From JBBRHQ01 sp963840235 (GTDB taxonomy: Bacteria; Actinomycetota; Thermoleophilia; Solirubrobacterales; 70-9), in NCBI GenBank assembly GCA_963840235.1, contig CAWIYC010000002.1, positions 248,001 to 312,000 on the forward strand: DNA of 64,000 nucleotides, read 5' to 3'. The notes under the pieces were generated by a model. The model was not told where the DNA came from. It worked only from the letters and a program-made list of their open reading frames with translations, and did no database searches. A program made the position numbers and the translations under genes. This document shows, piece by piece, positions 29,417-38,343 of the stretch (position 1 is the first letter of the stretch; every line of letters starts with the position of its first letter).

Positions 29417-30688
29417 ATGGCCACCGCCGCCTCCAACTACGACATCGCCGACATCTCGCTTGCCGAAGCCGGCCAGAAGCGAATTGAGTGGGCCGATCGG
29501 CAGATGCCGGTGCTGGCGCAGATCCGCGAGCGGTTCGAGAGCGAGCGCCCGCTTGAGGGCCTTCGCCTTGCCTGCTGCCTCCACGTCACCACCGAGACCG
29601 CCAACCTGGTCCGGACCCTGATGGCGGGTGGCGCCGATGTCGCCCTATGCGCCTCCAACCCCCTCTCGACCCAGGACGAGACCGCGGCGGCGTTGGTGGA
29701 CCGCTATAGGGCTGAGGTCCATGCGATCAACGGCGAGGACAACGAGACCTACTACAAGCACATCACCACCGCCGTCGACACGCACCCCCATATCACCATG
29801 GACGACGGCGCCGACGTCATCTCCGTGCTGCACGGCGAGCGCCCGGAGCAGCTCTCCGAGGTCCTCGGCGGCACCGAGGAGACGACGACAGGGGTGATCA
29901 GGCTGAACGCGCTCGAGGCGGAGGGCAAGCTCGGCTTCCCGATCATCGCCGTCAACGACGCCAACACCAAGCACTTCTTCGACAACCGCTACGGCACAGG
30001 TCAGTCCACCCTGGACGGCATCATCCGGGCCACCAACGTGCTGATCGCGGGCCTGCGGGTCGTCGTCATCGGTTACGGCTGGTGCGGCAAGGGCGTGGCG
30101 ATGCGGGCCAAGGGCCACGGTGCCCACGTGATCGTCTGCGAGGTCGATCCGCTGCGAGCCTTGGAGGCGGTCATGGACGGCTTCGAGGTGATGCCGTCGA
30201 AGGAAGCGGCCGCCGTCGGCGACATCTTCATCTCGGTCACCGGCAACCGCGACGCGATCGCGGGGGAGATGTTCGACTCGATGAAGAGCGGAGCGATCGT
30301 CTGCAACTCGGGCCACTTCGACGTCGAGATCAACAAGGGTGACCTCGACGAGCGCACCGAGTCCACCTTCGAGGCGCGCCCGCTCGTCGAGGGCCACGTG
30401 CTCTCCGGCGGCCGGGAGATCTTCCTGCTCGCCGAGGGGCGGCTCGTCAACCTGGCCACCGCCGAGGGCCATCCGGCGGCGGTGATGGACATGAGCTTCG
30501 CCAACCAGGCGCTCGCCGCCGAGCACTTGGCCAAGAACCACGAGAGCCTGGAGAAGAAGGTCTACCCGGTGCCGCGCGAGATCGACGCCGAGATCGCCCG
30601 CCTGAAGCTGGCCTCGAAGGGCGTCGAGATCGACCAGCTGACCGATGTCCAGTCGAAGTACCTGAGCAGCTGGGACCAGGGCACGTAA
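29417..30688 (+). CDS. ahcY: Adenosylhomocysteinase
   Basis: 423 residues. Substrate-binding half with CLHVTTETANLVRTL and NDANTKHFFDNRYGTGQS; NAD-binding half with VVVIGYGWCGKGVA; ends with a Lys/Tyr-containing tail that completes the neighbouring NAD site (LTDVQSKYLSSWDQGT). Hydrolyses S-adenosylhomocysteine to adenosine and homocysteine, relieving product inhibition of methyltransferases. Shorter than eukaryotic enzymes, as in many bacteria and archaea. Confidence 0.97.
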   Translation: MATAASNYDIADISLAEAGQKRIEWADRQMPVLAQIRERFESERPLEGLRLACCLHVTTETANLVRTLMAGGADVALCASNPLSTQDETAAALVDRYRAEVHAINGEDNETYYKHITTAVDTHPHITMDDGADVISVLHGERPEQLSEVLGGTEETTTGVIRLNALEAEGKLGFPIIAVNDANTKHFFDNRYGTGQSTLDGIIRATNVLIAGLRVVVIGYGWCGKGVAMRAKGHGAHVIVCEVDPLRALEAVMDGFEVMPSKEAAAVGDIFISVTGNRDAIAGEMFDSMKSGAIVCNSGHFDVEINKGDLDERTESTFEARPLVEGHVLSGGREIFLLAEGRLVNLATAEGHPAAVMDMSFANQALAAEHLAKNHESLEKKVYPVPREIDAEIARLKLASKGVEIDQLTDVQSKYLSSWDQGT

Positions 30689-30693
30689 ACAGC

Positions 30694-31713
30694 ATGAGAG
30701 CGATGATCCTCGCCGCCGGGCTCGGGACCCGGCTGCGCCCGATCACCTACGACCGCCCGAAGCCGATGGTGCCGGTCCTCAACCGGCCGGTGATGGAGCA
30801 CATCGCCCGGCTGCTCTCACGGCACGGCTTCACCGAGGTGATCGCCAACCTGCACTGGTTCCCGGAGTTGATCCGGGGACATTTCGGCGACGGCTCGCAG
30901 TTCGGCATAGAACTCTCTTATAGCCAGGAGGAGCAGCTGCTCGGCACCGCCGGAGGCGTTCGCCGGGCCGCCGGGTTTCTCGGCGACTCCTTCCTGGTGA
31001 TCTCGGGCGACGCCCTCACCGACATCGACCTGGCGGCGATGCGCGATTTCCACGTCTCCCACGACGGAATCGCCACCCTGGCGACCAAGCGGGTCGAGGA
31101 CACGAGCCAGTTCGGGGTAGCCATCACCGGACCCGACGGCCGCATCCAGGGGTTCCAGGAGAAGCCCGACCCTGCCGAGGCGCTCTCCGACCTGGCCAAC
31201 TGCGGCATCTACATGTTCGACTCGGAGATCTTCGAGCACTTCCCCGGGGAGGGCCGGGTGAGCAGGATCGCCGGGCCAGACGACCCCCCGGGGTTCACCG
31301 ACTGGGCGATGGACGTCTTCCCATCGCTGCTCGACTCCGACATCCCCTTCTACTCGCACGAGATCGAGGCCTACTGGAACGACATAGGGAACCTGGACGA
31401 GTTGCGCCAGGGCAGCATTGACGCGCTCACCGGCGAGGTCGAGGTCGACCCGGGCGCACCCGAGGTCTCCCCTGGGGTCCGCGCCGCGAGCGATCTCGGT
31501 GGCGCCGAGGTCGAAGCCCCGGTGCTGATCGGCGCCGGCGTCGAGATCGGCGCCGGCGTCCGTATCGACGGCCCGGCGATCATCGGCGACGGCTCCCGCA
31601 TCGGCGTCGGCTCGAGGATCAGCAACTCGATCCTGCTCCCCGGGGCCGTGCTGGCCGCGGGCGCGATCATGGTGGACGCGATCCTGGGCGCGGCACTCGA
31701 TGCCGATTCGTAG
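30694..31713 (+). CDS. Sugar-1-phosphate nucleotidyltransferase, second copy
   Basis: 339 residues starting 5 bases after ahcY. MILAAGLGTRLRPITYDRPKPMVPV is split over the NTP site; ISGDALTDIDL holds the metal Asp; GFQEKPDP and YWNDIGNLDEL follow. The C-terminal 70 residues are hexapeptide repeats (GAGVEIGAGVRIDGPAIIG). Mannose-1-phosphate guanylyltransferase-like; a paralogue of the 26.4-kb gene rather than a duplicate. Promoter not evident, probably co-transcribed with ahcY. Confidence 0.85.
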   Translation: MRAMILAAGLGTRLRPITYDRPKPMVPVLNRPVMEHIARLLSRHGFTEVIANLHWFPELIRGHFGDGSQFGIELSYSQEEQLLGTAGGVRRAAGFLGDSFLVISGDALTDIDLAAMRDFHVSHDGIATLATKRVEDTSQFGVAITGPDGRIQGFQEKPDPAEALSDLANCGIYMFDSEIFEHFPGEGRVSRIAGPDDPPGFTDWAMDVFPSLLDSDIPFYSHEIEAYWNDIGNLDELRQGSIDALTGEVEVDPGAPEVSPGVRAASDLGGAEVEAPVLIGAGVEIGAGVRIDGPAIIGDGSRIGVGSRISNSILLPGAVLAAGAIMVDAILGAALDADS

Positions 31714-31761
31714 CGGTTTGCGCCGAACCCGCGCGGTTTCGGACGCGATCCTCGGCGCCCG

Positions 31762-32385
31762 ATGGACGCCGCCGCCGCGATCGCCAGGTTGCTGACGCCG
31801 CCCCTTTGTGTTGCCTGCGCCGCGCCATGCCGGGGTCGAGCCGTGCTCTGCGCCGGATGCGAGACGGGCCTGCGCCGGTCCGGGCCGCTGATCGGCAGCC
31901 CGCCCACGGGCCTCGATCTGGCCTTCTCGGCCTTTCGTCACGACGCGGTCGCCCGCGACCTCGTCAGGGCGCTGAAGTTCGGCCGGATGACGGTTGCGGC
32001 AGGCCTGATCGCCGAGCGGATCGCGGCTCTGGCGCCGGCCGCCGCCCTCTCCGGGACGCTGGTCCCGGTGCCGCCGGCGCCGCTGCGGCTGCGGTGGCGC
32101 GGCTTCGACCCGGCGGCCGAGATAGCGCTCGAGCTCTCCCGGCGCACGGGGCTGCCGATATGCGAGTGCCTGCGGCGGCATGGCCTCCGTCGCCAGGTGG
32201 GCCGGACCCGCAGCGAGCGGGTTGCCCGCCCTCCCCGGGTGGAGGCGTGCCGGCCGCCACCGGCGCGAGTGGTCCTCGTCGACGACGTGCTCACAACCGG
32301 GTCGACCCTGACCTCGTGCGCGGGGGCGCTTCGGCGCGGCGGCGCCGGGGCGGTCACCGCGGTCACCTTCGCCCGGCGGCTCTGA
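31762..32385 (+). CDS. ComF family phosphoribosyltransferase-like protein
   Basis: 207 residues. N-terminal zinc-finger-like CVACAAPCRGRAVLCAGC and a C-terminal PRTase fold with the PRPP loop VVLVDDVLTTGSTL. Homologous to ComFC/GntX, linked to DNA uptake in competent bacteria though the biochemical role is unsettled. No other competence gene is in the window. The comF-hpf-secA order also occurs in Firmicutes. Confidence 0.88.
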   Translation: MDAAAAIARLLTPPLCVACAAPCRGRAVLCAGCETGLRRSGPLIGSPPTGLDLAFSAFRHDAVARDLVRALKFGRMTVAAGLIAERIAALAPAAALSGTLVPVPPAPLRLRWRGFDPAAEIALELSRRTGLPICECLRRHGLRRQVGRTRSERVARPPRVEACRPPPARVVLVDDVLTTGSTLTSCAGALRRGGAGAVTAVTFARRL

Positions 32386-32423
32386 CGACGGCCGCACCGC
32401 TTGCCGCCCGCCCCGACGATCCG

Positions 32424-32429
32424 TAGCAT
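32424..32429 (+). promoter_or_regulatory. -10 hexamer TAGCAT for hpf
   Basis: TAGCAT precedes the hpf GTG by 32 bases; the leader contains the strong Shine-Dalgarno AAAGGAGGGAT at 32450-32460. Confidence 0.45.
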
Positions 32430-32461
32430 CCTCTGGACCAGCTGAGATCAAAGGAGGGATC

Positions 32462-32815
32462 GTGCGGATCGAGATACGCGGCAGGAACGTCGAGGTCACT
32501 GATGAGCTGCGGGAGCACGTGACGAAGCGCTTCGCCAGGATCGGAAAGCAGGTCTCCGAGCTGGCGACGCTAGACGTCGAGCTCTCCGAGGAGCGCAATC
32601 CCTCGATCGCCGACAACCAGGTCGCCGAGGCCACCCTTCGCCTCAAGGGCATCACCCTGCGCGCAAGCGAGTCCTCGCCGGAGATGGCGCACACGATCCA
32701 CGAGCTGGCCGAGGACATCCGCCGTCAAGTCAAGAAGCACCGGGAGCTGCGCCGCAAGCGCAGCCGCACGCGCCGTGCGGTCGGGCGGCTGCGGGGGCGC
32801 TCGGCCGAGTCGTGA
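32462..32815 (+). CDS. hpf: Ribosome hibernation-promoting factor, short form
   Basis: 117 residues from GTG 32462. Single S30AE domain: MRIEIRGRNVEVTDELREHV, then ELSEERNPSIADNQVAE and a basic C-terminus. Binds the 30S decoding region and inactivates ribosomes in stationary phase. The C-terminal dimerisation domain of the long form found in most Actinobacteria is missing. Confidence 0.88.
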   Translation: MRIEIRGRNVEVTDELREHVTKRFARIGKQVSELATLDVELSEERNPSIADNQVAEATLRLKGITLRASESSPEMAHTIHELAEDIRRQVKKHRELRRKRSRTRRAVGRLRGRSAES

Positions 32816-32838
32816 GCAGGGCCGGGCGGGCAGGCAGC

Positions 32839-32844
32839 TAATCT
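32839..32844 (+). promoter_or_regulatory. -10 hexamer TAATCT for secA
   Basis: TAATCT ends nine bases before the secA ATG at 32854; no Shine-Dalgarno, so a leaderless start is likely. Confidence 0.5.
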
Positions 32845-32853
32845 AGGTTTCCG

Positions 32854-35685
32854 ATGGCGAAGAGTGTGATCGATCGCGCCCTGCGAGTGGGCGAGGGGCG
32901 CAAGTTCCGCGCCTACCAGAAGCGGGTTGACGCGATCAACCGGATCGAGCCCGAGATGGAGGCCCTGGAGGACTCCGAGCTGCTCGAGGAGGCGGACGCC
33001 CTGCGTGAGCGCGCCCGCAACGGCGAGGCCCTGGACGGCCTCCTCAACGAGGCCTTCGCGTTGGCCCGGGAGGCCGCGCGCCGCACGATCGGCCAGCGCC
33101 ACTATGACGTGCAGCTGGTCGGGGGGATGGTCCTCAACGACGGCGCCATCGCCGAGATGAGGACCGGCGAGGGTAAGACCCTGACCGCGACCCTGGCGAT
33201 ATTCCTCAACACCCTCGCGGGCGACAGCGTCCACCTGGTCACCGTCAACGACTACCTGGCCAAGCGCGACTCCGAGTGGATGAAGCCGATCTACGACGCG
33301 CTCGGAGTGAGCGTGTCCGCGATCCAGGAGGGCGACGACCACGAGACCCGCCAGCGCAAGTACGCCTGCGACGTCGCCTACGGGACCAACTCGGAGTTCG
33401 GCTTCGATTACCTGCGCGACAACATGGCTTCGGCCCTCGAGCACTGCGTCCAGCGCGGCCACCACTTCGCCGTCGTCGACGAAGTCGACAACATCCTCAT
33501 CGACGAGGCGCGGACGCCGCTGATCATCTCCGGCGCCCCCGAGCAGGCGGCCGAGACCTATTACACCTTCGCCCGCCTGGCGAAGCAGCTCACCGGCGTC
33601 CCGGCCAAGGACAAGCTGCGGTCGCTGGGCGAGTCCAAGGACACCTCCGAGGTCGATTACGACTACGAGTACGACGAGAAGCACAAGACCGTGGCCCCGA
33701 CCGAGGCCGGGGTGAGGCGGACCGAGGAGTTCATCGGCGTCGATCACCTCTACCTCGGCGAGCACGGCTCCCTCGTCAACCACCTGATCCAGTCGCTGAA
33801 GGCGGAGTCGCTCTACAAGCGCGACAAGGAGTACGCCGTCGTCGACGGCGAGGTGATGATCATCGACGAGCACACCGGCCGCATCCTCGAGGGCCGGCGC
33901 TGGTCGGAGGGCCTGCACCAGGCAGTCGAGGCCAAGGAGGGGGTGGCCATCCGCGAGGAGAACCAGACCCTGGCGACGATCACCCTGCAGAACTACTTCC
34001 GCCTCTACGACAAGCTCTCCGGGATGACCGGCACGGCGCTGACCGAGGCCACCGAGTTCATGAAGATCTACAAGATCCCGGTGGTCGAGATCCCGACCAA
34101 CCGGCCGATGGTGCGCGCCGACCACAACGACCAGATATTCAAGACCAAGGACGGCAAGTGGGAGGCGGTGATCGAGGAGATCACCGAGCGCCACGAGCGC
34201 GGACAGCCGATCCTCGTCGGGACCGTCTCGGTCGAGGTCTCGGAGATGATCTCCGACGAGCTCCGCCGCCGCGGGATCGAGTTGGTGGTGCTGAACGCGA
34301 AGCCCGAGCATGCCCAGCGCGAGGGCGAGACGATCGCCCAGGCTGGTCGCAAGGGGGCGGTCACGATCGCCACCAACATGGCGGGCCGAGGTGTTGACAT
34401 CAAGCTCGGCGGCGACCCGGAGGGGATGGCGAGGGTGGAGCTGGCGAAGAAGGGAATCACCCCCGGGGACGAGGGTTTCGAGCAGGCCCTGGCCGGGAAG
34501 GCCGACGAGCTGAGGCCGGTAGCCGAGGCCGAGGCGGAGGAGGTGCGCGAGTTCGGCGGGCTCTTCATCTGCGGGACCGAGCGCCACGAGTCGCGGCGGA
34601 TCGACAACCAGCTCCGTGGCCGCTCCGGCCGCCAGGGCGACCCGGGCGAGTCGCGCTTCTTCCTCTCGGCCGAGGACGACGTCATCCGCCTCTTCGCCGG
34701 CGACCGCATCTACAGGATCCTCGACCGTCTTGGCCCGATCGACGAAGAGGGCAAGGAGATGCCGCTGGAGGCGAAGATGCTGACGCGGACCGTCGAGAAC
34801 GCGCAGAAGAAGGTCGAGGAGCAGAACTTCCTCATTCGAAAGCGGGTGCTCGAGTACGACGACGTCATGAACGAGCAGCGGCGGGTGGTCTACAAGTACC
34901 GGCACGAGATCCTCGAGGGGCGCGACATCTCCGACGTCGCCCGCGAGGAGATGGGAGGGGTGATCGAGCGCCTGGTCGAGGAGTACACGCCCGGCGACAT
35001 CCTCGAGGACTGGGACATGCCGGAGCTCGAGACCCAGCTGCGCCAGATCTGGCCGGTCAAGCTCGACGTCGCCGGGATGGCGCCGGAGACGGTCGAGCGC
35101 GAGAAGCTCACCGACGAGCTGGTCGAGGACGCCGAGGATGCCTACGAGGAGCGCGAGGAGCAGTTCGGCGACGAGCTGATGCGGTACCTGGAGCGCTCGA
35201 TCCTGCTCCAGGTGATCGACAACCGCTGGCGCGAGCACCTCTTCGACATGGATTACCTGCGGGAGGGGATCCATCTCCGTGGTTTCGCCCAGATAGACCC
35301 ACTGGTTGCCTACAAGAACGAGGGCTTCTCCATGTTCGAGGAGCTGATGCACTCGATCTGGGAGGAGTTCAGCCGGCTGATCTTCCACGTCGAGGTCGAC
35401 ATCGCCCCGGCCGAGGCCGAGCAGGCATTCGCCCCGGTCGAGGGACCGGCGGCGCTCGACTACTCCGGCGGAACCCTGGAGGCGCAGCCCTCGGCACTGA
35501 CGGAGGTGGCGGCCGCGGGATCAGCAGGCGCAGTCGAGATGGCGGCGAGCGAGGCGGTCGGGCCGCCGCAGAACGGCGACGACGTGATCGAGACCAAGGT
35601 CAACACCGAGCACGAGAACATCGGCCGCAACGACCCCTGCTGGTGCGGCTCCGGCAAGAAGTACAAGAAGTGCCACGGGGCCTAG
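32854..35685 (+). CDS. secA: Preprotein translocase ATPase SecA
   Basis: 943 residues. Walker A in MRTGEGKTLTATL, Walker B in VVDEVDNILIDEART, second NBD with GRGVDIKLGG and QLRGRSGRQGDPGES, and a C-terminal zinc-binding SEC-C motif NDPCWCGSGKKYKKCHG. Drives Sec-dependent export through SecYEG. The stop overlaps the -10 of the next gene. Confidence 0.98.
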   Translation: MAKSVIDRALRVGEGRKFRAYQKRVDAINRIEPEMEALEDSELLEEADALRERARNGEALDGLLNEAFALAREAARRTIGQRHYDVQLVGGMVLNDGAIAEMRTGEGKTLTATLAIFLNTLAGDSVHLVTVNDYLAKRDSEWMKPIYDALGVSVSAIQEGDDHETRQRKYACDVAYGTNSEFGFDYLRDNMASALEHCVQRGHHFAVVDEVDNILIDEARTPLIISGAPEQAAETYYTFARLAKQLTGVPAKDKLRSLGESKDTSEVDYDYEYDEKHKTVAPTEAGVRRTEEFIGVDHLYLGEHGSLVNHLIQSLKAESLYKRDKEYAVVDGEVMIIDEHTGRILEGRRWSEGLHQAVEAKEGVAIREENQTLATITLQNYFRLYDKLSGMTGTALTEATEFMKIYKIPVVEIPTNRPMVRADHNDQIFKTKDGKWEAVIEEITERHERGQPILVGTVSVEVSEMISDELRRRGIELVVLNAKPEHAQREGETIAQAGRKGAVTIATNMAGRGVDIKLGGDPEGMARVELAKKGITPGDEGFEQALAGKADELRPVAEAEAEEVREFGGLFICGTERHESRRIDNQLRGRSGRQGDPGESRFFLSAEDDVIRLFAGDRIYRILDRLGPIDEEGKEMPLEAKMLTRTVENAQKKVEEQNFLIRKRVLEYDDVMNEQRRVVYKYRHEILEGRDISDVAREEMGGVIERLVEEYTPGDILEDWDMPELETQLRQIWPVKLDVAGMAPETVEREKLTDELVEDAEDAYEEREEQFGDELMRYLERSILLQVIDNRWREHLFDMDYLREGIHLRGFAQIDPLVAYKNEGFSMFEELMHSIWEEFSRLIFHVEVDIAPAEAEQAFAPVEGPAALDYSGGTLEAQPSALTEVAAAGSAGAVEMAASEAVGPPQNGDDVIETKVNTEHENIGRNDPCWCGSGKKYKKCHGA

Positions 35686-35688
35686 GCT
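35683..35688 (+). promoter_or_regulatory. -10 hexamer TAGGCT for the SnoaL-like gene
   Basis: TAGGCT includes the secA stop codon and is followed by seven bases and TTG 35696, giving a leaderless arrangement. Confidence 0.45.
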
Positions 35689-35695
35689 CCGGCCG

Positions 35696-36064
35696 TTGCC
35701 CGGAGACCCCGTCCAGCGCTTCATCGACGCCTTCAACTCGGGCGATCTCGACGCCTTCGCGGCGACCCTCGATCCGGAGGTCGAGATTCACGCCGGGCGC
35801 GGGCTGCGAAAGGGCATCGACCAGGCCCGATTGTGGGCGACGAGGGCGCCCCACGGGGTGCAGCAGACGATCGTCGTCGACGAGATCCACCGCGGCGAGG
35901 GGGTCGCGGTCGCCCTGATAACCCGTCGCTGGCACTGGGCCGAGGACGGCACCCACGCCGGCCAGGACCAGATGGCCTGGGTATTCGAGCTGCACGAAGG
36001 CAGGATCGCCGGCTGGCGCTCCTTCGACGATCGAGTCCAGGCGCTGGCGAGCGCGGGACTGTGA
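35696..36064 (+). CDS. SnoaL/NTF2-like protein
   Basis: 122 residues from TTG 35696, the only start that leaves room for the promoter inside the secA stop. NTF2-like pattern: RFIDAFNSGDLDAFAATLD, then HAGRGLRKGIDQ and a closing WVFELHEGRIAGWRSFDD. Ligand or function unknown. A strong hairpin follows the stop. Confidence 0.75.
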   Translation: MPGDPVQRFIDAFNSGDLDAFAATLDPEVEIHAGRGLRKGIDQARLWATRAPHGVQQTIVVDEIHRGEGVAVALITRRWHWAEDGTHAGQDQMAWVFELHEGRIAGWRSFDDRVQALASAGL

Positions 36065-36076
36065 GAGGTGGGCTGC

Positions 36077-36116
36077 CTGAAGGGTTGCCGCACCCATGGG
36101 TGGTGAAACCCTTCAG
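36077..36116 (+). terminator. Two-tier hairpin after the SnoaL-like gene
   Basis: CTGAAGGGTT (36077-36086) pairs perfectly with AACCCTTCAG (36107-36116). Inside the loop CACCC (36091-36095) pairs with GGGTG (36098-36102). Forty bases with nearly full pairing, 12 bases past a stop codon; no T tract. Confidence 0.6.
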
Positions 36117-36206
36117 CGAGCGAAATCGGGTCCAGGGGCCGGGCGACGGGTGAAGCCGATCCGGGGGCCGGGGGCGGCGGCGCTTGCGCGGCCAGTGCCT
36201 GTTGAC

Positions 36207-36212
36207 TATGCT
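36207..36212 (+). promoter_or_regulatory. -10 hexamer TATGCT
   Basis: TATGCT ends nine bases before GTG 36222 and sets the start of the exported hypothetical protein. Confidence 0.45.
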
Positions 36213-36221
36213 CGCGCCGTC

Positions 36222-36701
36222 GTGGCAGGGGCCCGTTCGAGATCAGTCGTCGTGATCGCCGTGCTGGCGCTCCTGGCCGGTGCCGTGATCGCCGGCGCCT
36301 CGATCAAGAAGCCGCCGACCGGTGCCTGGAAGCTCAACCTGGCCGGCACCGGCTTCACCCTGAAGAAGGGGAAGGGGAGCAAGCGCAACAAGGTCTTCCT
36401 CAGCGACCTCCACTTCAAGACCGGCCTCTACGCGGGCTGCCCGGCCAAGGTGACGGCGGTCCGGGTTCTCGGCCGCTACCCGCTGAAGACGTTCACGCGC
36501 GGCGGCTACACCGCCTGGGGTGTGGGAAAGAACACCGGCGGCGACGTCACCCCGCGGCCCGGCAAGGTGAGGGCAGCCGGCAAGACCTACAACGGCAGCT
36601 TCGATGTCGTCTGGGACTACTCCAACCCGAAGCGGGTGATCGGCGGGTCGATCAAGTTCGGCTCCTGCCTCTCGCAGTTCCTCTACGGCTCGCCCAAGTA
36701 G
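36222..36701 (+). CDS. Exported hypothetical protein
   Basis: 159 residues from GTG 36222, chosen because TATGCT precedes it and because it gives a clean signal sequence (basic start, then VVVIAVLALLAGAVIAGAS). The mature part is basic, with GTGFTLKKGKGSKRN, two Cys (AGC and GSC) and many Gly/Tyr/Thr, suggesting a small disulfide-stabilised beta protein outside the membrane. No family recognised. Confidence 0.65.
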   Translation: MAGARSRSVVVIAVLALLAGAVIAGASIKKPPTGAWKLNLAGTGFTLKKGKGSKRNKVFLSDLHFKTGLYAGCPAKVTAVRVLGRYPLKTFTRGGYTAWGVGKNTGGDVTPRPGKVRAAGKTYNGSFDVVWDYSNPKRVIGGSIKFGSCLSQFLYGSPK

Positions 36702-36729
36702 GGGGAGCGCCCGGACGAGGCCGGTCGAG

Positions 36730-37179
36730 TTGCCGCGGGAGTTCGAGACCGTCGTCCGCCCTCACCTCGAAGCGCTGCTCGAGCCGGGGGAGGGGCTCGG
36801 GGGCGTGATCGCCGCCAACCGCCAGAAGGCCTTCAGCGGCCGCCTCTACGGGATCGGCGTGACCGACCGGCGGCTGATCCTGCAGCCGCTCGACCGACGG
36901 GCAGAGCCGGATGGCGAGCCGGTTTCGCTGCGCCCGGAGCAGATCGCCTCGGCTGAGGCGGAGGGCGTCAGCGGCGGCTGGTGGACGGAGACCTCGGTGA
37001 TCATGGACCGCGCCGCGCTGACCCTGAAGCTGCGCACCGCCGACGGCGGCAAGTGGAAGCTGATGATGATGCGGGGAGGGGAGGGCCGGCTCGCCCGGCT
37101 CGGCGGCGGCGCTTCGCAGAAGGCCGGGATCGGGGCGCTGGCGGCGTGGTTCGAGCGCCACGCACCCGGCTCCGCCTGA
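36730..37179 (+). CDS. Hypothetical protein, possible PH-like domain
   Basis: 149 residues from TTG 36730 (start uncertain). Segments RLYGIGVTDRRLILQPLD and GKWKLMMMRGG, framed by short strands, resemble bacterial PH-like lipid- or protein-binding folds, but this is a weak resemblance. No signal peptide, no cysteine. Lies directly before prfB. Confidence 0.55.
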   Translation: MPREFETVVRPHLEALLEPGEGLGGVIAANRQKAFSGRLYGIGVTDRRLILQPLDRRAEPDGEPVSLRPEQIASAEAEGVSGGWWTETSVIMDRAALTLKLRTADGGKWKLMMMRGGEGRLARLGGGASQKAGIGALAAWFERHAPGSA

Positions 37180-37211
37180 GCGGCGGCGCCCCCGGCTCCG
37201 GGCCGCGGGGC

Positions 37212-37217
37212 TAAGCT
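37212..37217 (+). promoter_or_regulatory. -10 hexamer TAAGCT for prfB
   Basis: TAAGCT is followed by six bases and the prfB ATG at 37224; leaderless spacing, no Shine-Dalgarno. Confidence 0.55.
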
Positions 37218-37223
37218 GCCGCC

Positions 37224-38343
37224 ATGGCCGAAACCGCCTCCACCGAGTCGATCCCCACGCGGCTGGCCAAGATCCGCGAGCAGTTGTCCCTGCTCTCGGA
37301 CTACCTTTGACCCCGCTTCGCTGGAGCAGGAGGTCGAGCGACTCGAGGCGGAGATGCAGCGGCCCGGATTCTGGGACGACCAGGGCACGGCAGCCCGGAC
37401 CTCTGCCGCCCACGCCCGCGCCCAGCGCCGGCTGAAGACCTTTCGCGACCTCGAGTCCGACGCCGCCGACCTCGATGAGCTGGCCGAGATGGCCGCCTCC
37501 GACGAGGAGATGGCCTCCGAGCTCTCGACCCAGCTCGACTCGGTCGAGGGACGCCTGGTCGAGCTCGAGGAGGCGCGGCTGTTCAGCGGTGAATACGACA
37601 CCGGCGACGCCGTTGTCACGGTTCACGCCGGCGCCGGGGGCACCGACTCGCAGGACTGGGCCGAGATGCTGCTGCGGATGTACCTGCGCTGGGCCGAGCG
37701 GCGAGGCTTCGAGGTGGAGATGAAGGAGGCCTCGGAAGGCGAGGAGGCGGGGCTGAAATCAGCGACGTTCGTGGCTCGCGGCGAGAACGCCTACGGTCTC
37801 TTCGCCGCCGAGCGCGGCGTCCACCGCCTGGTCAGGATCTCGCCCTTCGACTCCTCCGCCCGCCGCCACACCAGCTTCGCCCAGGTGGACGTCGCCCCGC
37901 TGGTGGACGAGGACGTCGAGGTCGAGATCGACGACGCCGACATCCGCGTTGACACCTATCGCGCCTCGGGCGCCGGCGGCCAGCACGTCAACAAGACCGA
38001 CTCGGCGGTGCGCATTACCCACATCCCGACCGGGGTTGTCGTCCAGTGCCAGAACGAGCGCTCGCAGACCCAGAACAAGGCGGTGGCGATGCAGTTCCTG
38101 CGCTCGAAGCTGATCGAGCTGGAGGAGCGAAAGCGCGCCGAGGAGCTGGCCAGGGAGCGCGGCGAGGTCAAGGACGTCGCCTGGGGCTCGCAGATCCGCA
38201 GCTACTTCCTCCACCCCGACCAGCGGGTCAAGGACCATCGCACCGGCCACGAGTCCGGCGACACCGAGCGGGTCCTCAACGGCGACATAGACGACTTCAT
38301 CCGCGACTACCTGAACAAGACCGCGGCCTCGTCGGCGAGCTAG
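37224..38343 (+). CDS. prfB: Peptide chain release factor 2, programmed +1 frameshift
   Basis: Two-frame gene: 37224-37307 encodes 28 residues ending SLLSDYL, then in-frame UGA; the T at 37308 is skipped and reading continues from GAC at 37309 to 38343, giving 372 residues in all. The joined protein has the RF2 tripeptide in RISPFDSSARRHTS (SPF, for UGA/UAA) and the catalytic GGQ in YRASGAGGQHVNKTDSAVR. When RF2 is scarce, slow reading of UGA lets the ribosome slip and make more RF2. Substrate of PrmC encoded at 8.7 kb. Confidence 0.95.
37305..37311 (+). other. prfB frameshift site CTT-TGA-C
   Basis: CTTTGAC is the canonical slip site (CUU in the P site, UGA in the A site, C after it). A stimulating internal Shine-Dalgarno like the AGGGGG of E. 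coli is not obvious upstream. Confidence 0.9.

Noticed and set aside
32725..35388. 887-codon frame antisense to secA
   Set aside because: Typical high-GC shadow frame with no domain and low-complexity His/Val/Leu/Asp composition; secA is unmistakable.
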